Assembly (NCBI GenBank): GCA_964370965.1
Contig: CAYJLW010000033.1
Coordinates: 1-43,601 of the forward strand
From: CAYJLW01 sp964370965
GTDB lineage: Bacteria; Actinomycetota; Acidimicrobiia; UBA2766
Direction: 5' to 3'
DNA length: 43,601 nt
Part shown: positions 32,474 through 39,457 of the stretch, in pieces
Position numbering within the stretch: the first letter of the stretch is position 1
How the letters are laid out: each line of letters opens with the position of its first letter
Notes under the pieces: generated by a model
The model's database searches: none
What the model saw: only the letters and a program-made list of their open reading frames with translations
What the model was told of the DNA's origin: nothing
Translations under genes and position numbers: made by a program

Positions 32474-33513
32474 CCCCTCACCCCCGGAAGGCGGAGGTAG
32501 TCGGCGTAGAAGAGGCCCAGGCCGAAGATGACGAAGAACGCCGCCAGGATCCAGAAGCGCACGATCACCGTGATCTCGGGCCATCCGGCAAGCTCGAAAT
32601 GGTGGTGGATCGGGGCCATGCGGAGCACGCGCCTGCCGAAGACCCGGAACGCGAACACCTGGGCGATCACGGAGACCGTCTCCACCACGAAGAGGCCCCC
32701 GATGACGACGAGGAGGAGCTGCGTGTTGGTGAGGAAGGCGAGCGCAGCGATCGCCCCCCCGAGGGCGAGGGACCCCGTGTCCCCCATGAATATCCGCGCC
32801 GGCGCCGTGTTCCACCACAGAAACCCCGTGCACGCCCCCACCCAGGCGCTCGCCGCGACGGCAAGGTCGAGTCCCTGGCTCACGTCCGGGTACTGCGTGT
32901 GGTGGCGGAACTGCCAGAACGCGATGATGACGTACGCCCCGAAGACGAAGTTCCCCGAACCCGACGCGAGGCCGTCGAGGCCGTCGGTGAGGTTCACGGC
33001 GTTCGTGGTGGCGGCGAAGAGGACGAGCACCCAGAGGAGGAAGAGCCACACGGGGAGCGTGACGCCGAGGGGGCGCACGAAGCTGAGCTCGGCGCGGGCC
33101 CCCGTGTAGCGCTCGGCCACGAAGGCGAACACGCCCGCGATCACGAGTTGGCCGATGAACTTCGCCCGCTTGTTCAGACCCAGGGAGCGCTGGTTGCGGA
33201 CCTTGAGGTAGTCGTCGAGGAACCCGATGACCCCCATGCCCGCAGCGGCGAAGAACACCAGGAGGCCGTTCACGGAGATGGGCCGGCCGCGGGACAGGAT
33301 CGGGAGGTGGCTCACGAGGTAGCCCACGGCGGCGGCGCCCACGATGACGAGGCCGCCCATCGTGGGCGTGCCCCGCTTGGAGAGGTGGCGGTCGGGGCCG
33401 TCCTCGCGGATCTCCTGGCCGATGCCCCGCCGGCGCAGGAAGCGGATCAGGAAAGGCGTGCCCACGAGCGTGATCGCCGTGGCCACCGTGGAGGACAGGA
33501 GAAGGAAGATCAC
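32470..33513 (-). CDS. mraY: MraY: phospho-MurNAc-pentapeptide translocase
   Basis: This integral membrane enzyme transfers phospho-MurNAc-pentapeptide to undecaprenyl phosphate to form lipid I. It has about ten membrane helices. Active-site motifs are GFLDDYLKVRNQ (Asp pair), NAVNLTDGLDGLASG, FMGDTGSLALGG and MAPIHHHFELAGWPE (His cluster). GTG 33513 overlaps the murE stop (GTGA), so MraY follows MurE directly with no room for murF. The 347-residue length is normal. Confidence 0.96.
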   Translation of the reverse strand: MIFLLLSSTVATAITLVGTPFLIRFLRRRGIGQEIREDGPDRHLSKRGTPTMGGLVIVGAAAVGYLVSHLPILSRGRPISVNGLLVFFAAAGMGVIGFLDDYLKVRNQRSLGLNKRAKFIGQLVIAGVFAFVAERYTGARAELSFVRPLGVTLPVWLFLLWVLVLFAATTNAVNLTDGLDGLASGSGNFVFGAYVIIAFWQFRHHTQYPDVSQGLDLAVAASAWVGACTGFLWWNTAPARIFMGDTGSLALGGAIAALAFLTNTQLLLVVIGGLFVVETVSVIAQVFAFRVFGRRVLRMAPIHHHFELAGWPEITVIVRFWILAAFFVIFGLGLFYADYLRLPGVRG

Positions 33514-34982
33514 AGCCTCGCCTCGACTTCCTCGCGGGCGACGGCGCGGTCGTCGAAGGGGTGCAGGACGCCGTCGACCTCTTGGCCGGTCTCGTGGCCC
33601 TTGCCGGCGACGACGACGACGTCGCCGGGGCAGGCCTGTCCGAGGGCGAGGCGGATGGCCGCCCGCCGGTCGGCCTCGACGTCGAAGGTGGCCGTCCCCT
33701 GGCGCACTCCCGGGAGGATCTCGGCGATGATCGCGTACGGGTCCTCCGTGCGGGGGTTGTCGGACGTGACCACGACGTGGTCGGCGAGCGTGGCGGCAGC
33801 GCGACCCATCAGGGGGCGTTTCGCCCGGTCGCGGTCGCCGCCACAGCCGAAGACGCAGAGGACACGGCCTCCGGCGGCGACGGCCCGGGCGGCCCGGAGC
33901 ACGTTCTCGACCCCGTCGGGCGTGTGGGCGTAGTCGACGACGATGCCGAAATCCTGCCCGGCGTCCACGGCCTCGAAGCGCCCGGGGACCGCCGCGAGGC
34001 TCTCGAGGCCCGCGACCGTGGCGTCGAGGTCGAGGCCCAACGCCACGGCCACACCGGCGGCCACGGCGGCGTTGGCGGCCTGGAAGACACCCCCGAGGCG
34101 GAGCGCCACATCGCGTTCCCCTGCCGGGGTGGCGAGGGCGAAGTCGGTACCGGTGGGACGGGGCCGGATGTCGCTCACGGTGACGTCGGCGGCCCTGTCT
34201 CGCCCCGCGGCCGCCACGGTCACGAGGTCGACGGGCCCTCCCGAGACCCGTTCGGCGATCTCGCGGCCGTGGTCGTCGTCGACGTTCACGGCCGCGGCGG
34301 CCGTGCGCCCGGGGTCGAAGAGGGACGCCTTCGCCCGGTAGTACGCGGACATCGTCCCGTGGTAGTCGAGGTGGTCCTGCGTGAGGTTGGTGAACGCGAC
34401 GCAGGAGAACCACGTGCCGTCGACCCGGCCCTGGTCGAGGGCGTGGGAAGACACCTCGATGGCGGCGGCCTCGACACCGGCGTCGACCATGCGCCGCAGG
34501 AGGCGTTGCACGTCGGGAGCCTCAGGGGTGGTGTGCTCCACGGCCTCCGCCTCACCGGCGATCCGGGTTTCGACGGTGCCCGTGAGGCCCGTCACGTACC
34601 CGGCCGCGCTCAGGATCGACTCCGTCATGAACGTCGTCGTGGTCTTGCCGTTCGTGCCCGTGATGCCGACGAGGCGGAGACTGCGCGAGGGATGCCCGTA
34701 GAGCTCGCCGGCCAGAGGCCCCATCGCCGCCCGCACGCTGGGCACCACGATCTGGGCAACGTCCAGATCGAGGCGGCGCTCCACCGCGAGCGCGACGGCG
34801 CCCGCCGCCACTGCCGCGGCGGCGTGATCGTGACCGTCGTAACGCGCGCCGGGGACGCACAGGAACAGGTCGCCGGCCCGGACGCTGCGCGAGTCGAAGC
34901 TCACGCCCTCGACGTCGACGGGCCCCGGGTCGGACGCTGCGACCGTGCCGCCCGCGGCGAGAGCCAGGGCCGTGAGTTGCAC
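33510..34982 (-). CDS. murE: MurE: UDP-MurNAc-tripeptide synthetase (meso-diaminopimelate-adding)
   Basis: This enzyme adds meso-diaminopimelate to UDP-MurNAc-L-Ala-D-Glu. It has the ATP loop LVGITGTNGKTTTTFM (about residues 104-119), TTPEAPDVQ for substrate binding, EVSSHALDQGRV, LTQDHLDYHG, and the DAP-recognition signature DNPR (residues 408-411, followed by TEDP). GTG 34982 has AGGAGG at 34996-34991, eight bases upstream, inside the ftsI 3' end. The 490-residue length is that of MurE alone, so it is not a MurE-MurF fusion. Confidence 0.96.
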   Translation of the reverse strand: MQLTALALAAGGTVAASDPGPVDVEGVSFDSRSVRAGDLFLCVPGARYDGHDHAAAAVAAGAVALAVERRLDLDVAQIVVPSVRAAMGPLAGELYGHPSRSLRLVGITGTNGKTTTTFMTESILSAAGYVTGLTGTVETRIAGEAEAVEHTTPEAPDVQRLLRRMVDAGVEAAAIEVSSHALDQGRVDGTWFSCVAFTNLTQDHLDYHGTMSAYYRAKASLFDPGRTAAAAVNVDDDHGREIAERVSGGPVDLVTVAAAGRDRAADVTVSDIRPRPTGTDFALATPAGERDVALRLGGVFQAANAAVAAGVAVALGLDLDATVAGLESLAAVPGRFEAVDAGQDFGIVVDYAHTPDGVENVLRAARAVAAGGRVLCVFGCGGDRDRAKRPLMGRAAATLADHVVVTSDNPRTEDPYAIIAEILPGVRQGTATFDVEADRRAAIRLALGQACPGDVVVVAGKGHETGQEVDGVLHPFDDRAVAREEVEARL

Positions 34983-34986
34983 GCGT

Positions 34987-37188
34987 TCAGCCTCCTGGGG
35001 ATCCGGTGATGGTAGCTGGGACCTCCTTTCGCCCCGGGGTACCCCCCGGGGTGCCCCCCCCCCCCCCCCCGGGGGGCCAACCCGGGGCGGCCGCGCCCGG
35101 GGCCCCCCCCGCGCCGCCCGGGGGCGGCGGCTTCAGCGCTCCCCAGGCCCGGAACACCGAGCCCCGGCCGGTCTTGCGCAGCGGTTTCGGCGCCGTGATC
35201 TCCTGGGGGGCCGGGCTGGGCCGCACCCGCAGATGGCGGAGGGCGAAAGCCGTCACCCGCGAGAACGTGGGCGCCGCGGTCTGGCCGCCGTAGATGGGCG
35301 TGGGCTCGTCGAGGACGACGAGGACGACGACCCGGGGGTCCTCAGCGGGGGCGAAGCCGACGAAGGAGGACACGTACTTCGTCTTCGAGTAGGCGCCCCC
35401 CACGAGCTTGCGTGCCGTGCCGGTCTTGCCGGCCACGGTGTAGCCGGGAACGGCGGCCTGCACGCCCGTCCCGTGGCTCACGACGCCCGCGAGGAGCCGG
35501 GTCATCGTCTCGGCCGTGTGCGCCGTGATGGGCCGCCGGGGCGGCGGCCGCTTCGCCGGGACGTCGCCCCCGGGACCGGACGTCGAGCGGATGAGCCGAG
35601 GCTCGTGCATCTCGCCGCCGTTGGCGACCGCACCGAAGACCCGCAGCATCTGCAGGGACGTGACCGCGACACCGTGGCCGATGGCGACGGACGGCAGCGT
35701 CGTACCCGTCCAGCGCTCCTTGGGCTGGTAGATGCCCGCCGACTCGCCGGGCAACTCGATGCCGGTCTCCCGCCCGTAGCCGAAGCGGCGCAGGTACTCC
35801 TCGAATCGCCGGGACCCGAGGCGGGCGGCGATGCGGATCACGCCCACGTTCGAGGACTCCGCCATGATCTCCGCCACGCTCCAGGAGGCGTCGTCGTGGG
35901 ACTCGGAGTCGCTGAAGACCCGGTCCCACACCCTCACCCTGTCCGGAACGGTGAAGGTCGTCTCGGGGGTGACGACCCCCTGTTCCAGCGCCGCGGAGAC
36001 GGCGACCACCTTGGAGGTGGAGCCGGGTTCGAAGACGTTGCCCACCCCCCAGCTCCCCCGCGCCTCGGGCGGCGATGCCCCCGCGTCGTTGGGGTCGAAC
36101 GTGGGCCGGTTCGCCAGTGCGAGGACGTCGCCGGTCCTGGGGTCCATGACGGCGACGATCCCGCCCTTCGCTGAGTACTTCTCCATGGCGTTCTCGAGAG
36201 CGGCTTCCGCCTCGTACTGGATGGCGGTGTCCACCGTGAGGTGGACGTCGCGTCCCGGGGTCGTGCGTCGGTGGCGGTAGCGCCCAGAGGGGATGGAGCG
36301 CCCCGCCGGGTCCCGCTCGCTCACGAGCTCACCCGCCACCCCCCGCAGGACCCGGTCCTCGTGGGCCTCGATGCCCCCGAGCCCGTTGTTGTCGACGTCG
36401 ACGAAGCCGAGGATCGACGCCGCCAGAGTGCCGGACGGGTAGCGCCGCAGAGGCTCGGTCGTGACCGAGACGCCCTTGACGCGGAGCTTGCGCACGGCGA
36501 CCGCCGTGGGCTCGTCCACCTTGCGCCGCAGCCACACGAAGGCGGCCTTCTTGCCCAGGCGCACCCGCAGGAGGTCCTCGGGGACGTGGAGGACCGGGGA
36601 GAGCCGGGCGGCGTCGACCACCGGATCCTCCACGAGGCGGGGGTCGGCGAACACGGACGGGGCGTCCGCCGACACGGCCAGGGCCCGCCCCCGGCGGTCC
36701 AGGACCGTGCCCCGCCCGGCCGGCAGCGCGATGCGGTCGACGCGTTGGTCGGCGCCCAGGCGGCGGTAGCGGTCGGCGGAGACGACCTGGAGCTGCACGA
36801 CCCGGGCGGCGAGTCCCGCACAGAGAACGACGCCGACGACGCCCAGAGCGACCAGGCGGCGCCCGGCGAGGCGCTCCACAGCGGCCCGCCGACGCTTCCC
36901 GTAGGCCTGGTGGCGGGCCCGGAGTCCCTGTGCCAGGCCGGCGCTCAGGGACGCCGCGCGTGCAGCGGGCGCCGGGCGCGTCGAGCGACCGCTCCCCCCG
37001 ACCTGATCACGGCGGCTGTTGCCGCCCCGGCCCGAGGTGCGCCGGACGTGCGTGCGGGCGCGCGAGTCAGGGGTCGCCGTCCGGACTGCGCTGCGGCCCG
37101 TCCGCCGCTCGGGCCGGCGCCCGTCAGGGTCCGGTCGTGGCGCGCGACGCCGCGGGTCGCTGCGACGGGTTGTCCGCGCCGTCGTCAC
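34987..37188 (-). CDS. ftsI: FtsI/PBP3: septal peptidoglycan transpeptidase
   Basis: This class B penicillin-binding protein has a long basic N-terminal cytoplasmic tail (about 120 residues), a membrane helix (LVALGVVGVVLCAGLAARVV), the PBP dimer domain (LPAGRGTVLDRRGRALAVS), and the transpeptidase. The transpeptidase motifs are SxxK Ser390-Thr-Ser-Lys393 (EPGSTSK), SxN Ser445-Ser-Asn447 (AESSNVG) and KTG 588-590. GTG 37188 overlaps ftsL by 65 bases; the frame has no other ATG/GTG closer to the membrane helix. The last about 45 residues are nearly only Gly, Pro and Ala, encoded across a 17-C run (35054-35070). This tail may be an artefact of homopolymer errors, so the true C-terminus is uncertain. 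Confidence 0.93.
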   Translation of the reverse strand: MTTARTTRRSDPRRRAPRPDPDGRRPERRTGRSAVRTATPDSRARTHVRRTSGRGGNSRRDQVGGSGRSTRPAPAARAASLSAGLAQGLRARHQAYGKRRRAAVERLAGRRLVALGVVGVVLCAGLAARVVQLQVVSADRYRRLGADQRVDRIALPAGRGTVLDRRGRALAVSADAPSVFADPRLVEDPVVDAARLSPVLHVPEDLLRVRLGKKAAFVWLRRKVDEPTAVAVRKLRVKGVSVTTEPLRRYPSGTLAASILGFVDVDNNGLGGIEAHEDRVLRGVAGELVSERDPAGRSIPSGRYRHRRTTPGRDVHLTVDTAIQYEAEAALENAMEKYSAKGGIVAVMDPRTGDVLALANRPTFDPNDAGASPPEARGSWGVGNVFEPGSTSKVVAVSAALEQGVVTPETTFTVPDRVRVWDRVFSDSESHDDASWSVAEIMAESSNVGVIRIAARLGSRRFEEYLRRFGYGRETGIELPGESAGIYQPKERWTGTTLPSVAIGHGVAVTSLQMLRVFGAVANGGEMHEPRLIRSTSGPGGDVPAKRPPPRRPITAHTAETMTRLLAGVVSHGTGVQAAVPGYTVAGKTGTARKLVGGAYSKTKYVSSFVGFAPAEDPRVVVLVVLDEPTPIYGGQTAAPTFSRVTAFALRHLRVRPSPAPQEITAPKPLRKTGRGSVFRAWGALKPPPPGGAGGAPGAAAPGWPPGGGGGGTPGGTPGRKEVPATITGSPGG
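35054..35070. repeat. Poly-C run (17 C) within the ftsI 3' end
   Basis: Seventeen C are followed directly by six G in a C/G-only stretch (35041-35110) encoding the ftsI Gly/Pro tail. An error of one base here would change the ftsI frame and its stop. The murE Shine-Dalgarno lies downstream of it and looks normal. Confidence 0.65.
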
Positions 37189-37579
37189 CGGTGTCCACCT
37201 CCCCCACTTCGACGTAGTGCACGACCGTGGGCGCCACCATGCCGAGGCGGTCCTGGGCCTCGGCCCGAACCCGCCCGGGCGCCTCCAGGTTGGCGACGGC
37301 GAGGCGGAGACGTTCGTGGCGTTCCCCCTGGAGCGCCAGGCGCGTGCGTTCCGCCTTCAACTCGAAGGCGGTCTGGGCGGTTCGCACGTGGACCACGATG
37401 ATGAGGAAGAGCACGACGCCCACGAGGGCGACACTGGCGACAGCCATGCGGCGCCGACGGCGTCGCGGGGAGACGCGGGGGCGCCCCACGAGCTCCAGCA
37501 GGGGCCTCCGCGCCCTGGGCTCTGCGGGACGCAGCGCGTGAGGGAGCGCCATGACGTCCGAACGGGTGGGGGAGGTCAC
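37124..37579 (-). CDS. ftsL: FtsL-like divisome protein
   Basis: This bitopic protein is recognised by place and shape rather than strong motifs. It is 151 residues, with a basic cytoplasmic N-terminus (SPRRRRRRMAV), one membrane helix (ASVALVGVVLFLIIVVHV) and a heptad-like coiled coil (QTAFELKAERTRLALQGERH). A C-terminal RVRAEAQDRLGMVAP block is typical of FtsL/DivIC-type proteins. GTG 37579 overlaps the rsmH stop (GTGA) and is preferred to ATG 37552. Between rsmH and ftsI this is the expected slot for FtsL. It would pair with a DivIC-like partner, not seen here. Confidence 0.85.
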   Translation of the reverse strand: MTSPTRSDVMALPHALRPAEPRARRPLLELVGRPRVSPRRRRRRMAVASVALVGVVLFLIIVVHVRTAQTAFELKAERTRLALQGERHERLRLAVANLEAPGRVRAEAQDRLGMVAPTVVHYVEVGEVDTGDDGADNPSQRPAASRATTGP

Positions 37580-38550
37580 GACGCCGCCCCCCTCGCGACT
37601 GGGGACTTCTCCGCCGCCCGGAGGCGGGCGGAGTCCGCCCGCGGGTTGCGCGCGACCTCCTCCGGGGAGGGTCGCAGGGGCTTGCGGGTGAGAAGGCGGA
37701 GCTCGCCGGAGCGTCCGCAGCCGCAGACGGGGAGGCCCGGGGGGCACACGCAGCCACGGGCGCCCCTGGCGAAGCGGCGCTTCACCTCGCGGTCCTCGAG
37801 GGAGTGATAGGCGAGAACCACGATCCGCCCCCCGGGCGCCAGGACGTCCACGGCGCCGTCGAGGCCCCGTACCAGGGCGTCGATCTCGCCGTTCACCTCG
37901 ATGCGGAGGGCCTGGAACGTCCGCCGCGCCGGGTGCGGGCCCCGCCGCCGCGTGGCGGCGGGGATGGCCTCCTTGACGACGGCGGCGAGATCGGTGGTCG
38001 TGCGGAACGGCCGCCGCGCCCGGCGACGCACGATCGCGGCGGCGACCCGCCCGGCGAAGCGCTCCTCCCCGTAGGCGGCGATGACTCGCCGGAGGTCCGC
38101 CTCCGGGTAGTCGTTGACGACATCTGCCGCTGTCAACGGCCCGTCGGGATCCATCCGCATGTCCAGGGGCGCCTCGGCACGGTAGCTGAACCCTCTCTCG
38201 GGGACGTCGAGCTGGGGGGAGGACACCCCCAGGTCGAGCAGCACTCCGTTCACGTCTCCGATCCCTTCTCGTCGCACGATCGCCCCCATGTCTGCGTAGT
38301 TCCCCCTCACGAGACGGACGCCCGCCCCGGGACCGCCGAGCCGTTCCGCCGCCGCCTCCAGTGCGGCCGGGTCCCGGTCGATGCCCAGGAGGAGTGCGGG
38401 TCGCACGTGCTCCCTGAGGGCGGCGCTGTGGCCCCCCCCGCCCACGGTGCCGTCGACGACCACACCGCCAGCGGCCGACGCCAGGAGGTCGACGATCTCC
38501 GCAGCCATGACCGGCTCGTGGGCGAATCCATGCGCAGAGACCCGGCCCAC
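37576..38550 (-). CDS. rsmH: RsmH (MraW): 16S rRNA (cytosine1402-N4)-methyltransferase
   Basis: This enzyme methylates N4 of C1402 in the P site of 16S rRNA. The family start HEPVMAAEIVDLL, the SAM loop VVDGTVGGGGHSAALREH, GVLLDLGVSSPQLDVPERGFS, shown as LLDLGVSSPQLD, RAEAPLDMRMDP and the end AYHSLEDREVKRRF are all present. GTG 38550 is the only start upstream of the conserved His. It lies 1 base after a strong inverted repeat whose 3' arm contains the G-rich ribosome-binding region. The 324-residue length is normal. Confidence 0.95.
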   Translation of the reverse strand: MGRVSAHGFAHEPVMAAEIVDLLASAAGGVVVDGTVGGGGHSAALREHVRPALLLGIDRDPAALEAAAERLGGPGAGVRLVRGNYADMGAIVRREGIGDVNGVLLDLGVSSPQLDVPERGFSYRAEAPLDMRMDPDGPLTAADVVNDYPEADLRRVIAAYGEERFAGRVAAAIVRRRARRPFRTTTDLAAVVKEAIPAATRRRGPHPARRTFQALRIEVNGEIDALVRGLDGAVDVLAPGGRIVVLAYHSLEDREVKRRFARGARGCVCPPGLPVCGCGRSGELRLLTRKPLRPSPEEVARNPRADSARLRAAEKSPVARGAAS

Positions 38551-38551
38551 C

Positions 38552-38626
38552 CCTCAGCCCCCCAGTGTGAAACCAGTAGAAGCGGGCGGAGTAGGGGCCT
38601 TCCACCGACGTACTGGGGGGCTGAGG
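38552..38626 (-). promoter_or_regulatory. Large hairpin at the rsmH start (possible translational control)
   Basis: CCTCAGCCCCCCAGT (38552-38566) and ACTGGGGGGCTGAGG (38612-38626) are a perfect 15-bp inverted repeat with a 45-base loop, imperfectly extended by CCGGCCC/GGGCCGG on the outside. In the minus-strand mRNA the 3' arm (GGGGGGCTGAGG) ends one base before the rsmH GTG, so folding would hide the ribosome-binding site. It fills most of the 146-base mraZ-rsmH gap. It has no U run, so a simple terminator is less likely. Confidence 0.6.
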
Positions 38627-38696
38627 CGGGGCCGGGCCTCGCAACGTTGCTCGCGTACCGGCGCCGAATCGCTCGTCTCTGTTGTCAAGTCCGCTG

Positions 38697-39137
38697 TCAA
38701 GGGGTCTGGTCGCCCGAGGCGGGGGCCCGCGTGTCGCGGGTTCCGATCGCCTCGTTCGCCCGCCGCAACTCCTGGTCGAAGCGTGCGCGGTCCCAGATCT
38801 CGATGACGCGACGGCGGCCCACGATGGCCACGTCACGCTCCAGGGCGGCGTATTGGCGGTGGTAGTCCTTCAGCAGCAGGCGGCCCTGCCTGTCGAGCTC
38901 GCCCGGCTCGGTGTTGTAGGAGATGCCCCGCTCGAAGAGCCGGTCGTCGCGGGAGGCGTCGTCGAGCGCGTCCATCTTCGCCTCGCGCGCCTCCCACACG
39001 GCCTTGGGCCAGATCTGGAGGCAGAAGTCCTCGCCGATGGTCACCATGAAGCCTTCTTCGAGTCCGTCCCGGTACTTGACGGGCAGGGTGACACGGCCCT
39101 TCGGGTCGAGTGAGTGGAAGTTGGTGCCGTAGAACAT
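38697..39137 (-). CDS. mraZ: MraZ: DNA-binding regulator of the division cluster
   Basis: MraZ binds direct repeats upstream of its own operon and represses it in E. coli. The 146-residue protein has two SpoVT-AbrB-like halves, each with the DxxxR motif: DPKGRVTLPVKYRDGL near residue 11 and LDRQGRLLLKDYHR near residue 82. The start MFYGTNFHSLDPKGR is typical of actinobacterial MraZ. ATG 39137 is preceded by AGAGGGAAGCGGG, a usable Shine-Dalgarno. It is the first gene of the cluster, and a GTGG repeat array lies about 160-190 bases upstream. Confidence 0.95.
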   Translation of the reverse strand: MFYGTNFHSLDPKGRVTLPVKYRDGLEEGFMVTIGEDFCLQIWPKAVWEAREAKMDALDDASRDDRLFERGISYNTEPGELDRQGRLLLKDYHRQYAALERDVAIVGRRRVIEIWDRARFDQELRRANEAIGTRDTRAPASGDQTP

Positions 39138-39265
39138 CCCGCTTCCCTCTCAACCCCTCGCTCGGCCGCATCCCTCACGCCACGCCCCCGGCATCGCCTG
39201 CTCGTCCTGCGGCCCGATCCGGGTCTCCCCCTGGTGGGGGAACCCCTTCTCGTGCCGTGGGCTCC

Positions 39266-39294
39266 ACTTTGCCCCATAGTTCGCCATCTGTCAA
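39266..39294 (-). promoter_or_regulatory. Promoter of the mraZ operon
   Basis: On the minus strand TTGACA (39294-39289), a perfect -35, a 17-base spacer and a weak CAAAGT (39271-39266) predict a start near 39259 and a leader of about 120 bases. The GTGG array ends at the -35, as expected for control by MraZ. The 320-base gap 39138-39457 also serves the divergent HAD gene. Confidence 0.6.
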
Positions 39295-39329
39295 CCACTT
39301 CTTGCCACAAGACCCCACTCTTCCTCCAC
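39295..39329 (-). promoter_or_regulatory. MraZ operator: GTGG direct-repeat array
   Basis: The minus strand carries four GTGG units at 39329-39326, 39318-39315, 39308-39305 and 39298-39295, with spacings of 11, 10 and 10 bases, directly abutting the -35. A fifth GTGG lies at 39345-39342. E. coli MraZ recognises GTGGG repeats with about one helical turn between them, so this array fits the same recognition mode. Confidence 0.65.
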
Positions 39330-39442
39330 AGCGGGTGATTCCCACCCCCCACTGCGACGTCGCTCCGCGCCCGGCGGCGCCCCGCGTCGGGGAGGCCCCA
39401 CCGCGCCGACGTGGGGCGGAACCCCCAACCCCTGCCCCTCGT

Positions 39443-39448
39443 TAGGAT
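39443..39448 (+). promoter_or_regulatory. Possible -10 element for the HAD gene (leaderless start)
   Basis: TAGGAT lies 9 bases before GTG 39458 and there is no Shine-Dalgarno, so the transcript would begin at or next to the start codon. No -35 is evident. Confidence 0.45.
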
Positions 39449-39457
39449 TCCGCCATC

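Noticed and set aside
33510..34982. MurE-MurF fusion
   Set aside because: The protein is 490 residues with one ATP loop and one set of Mur ligase motifs.
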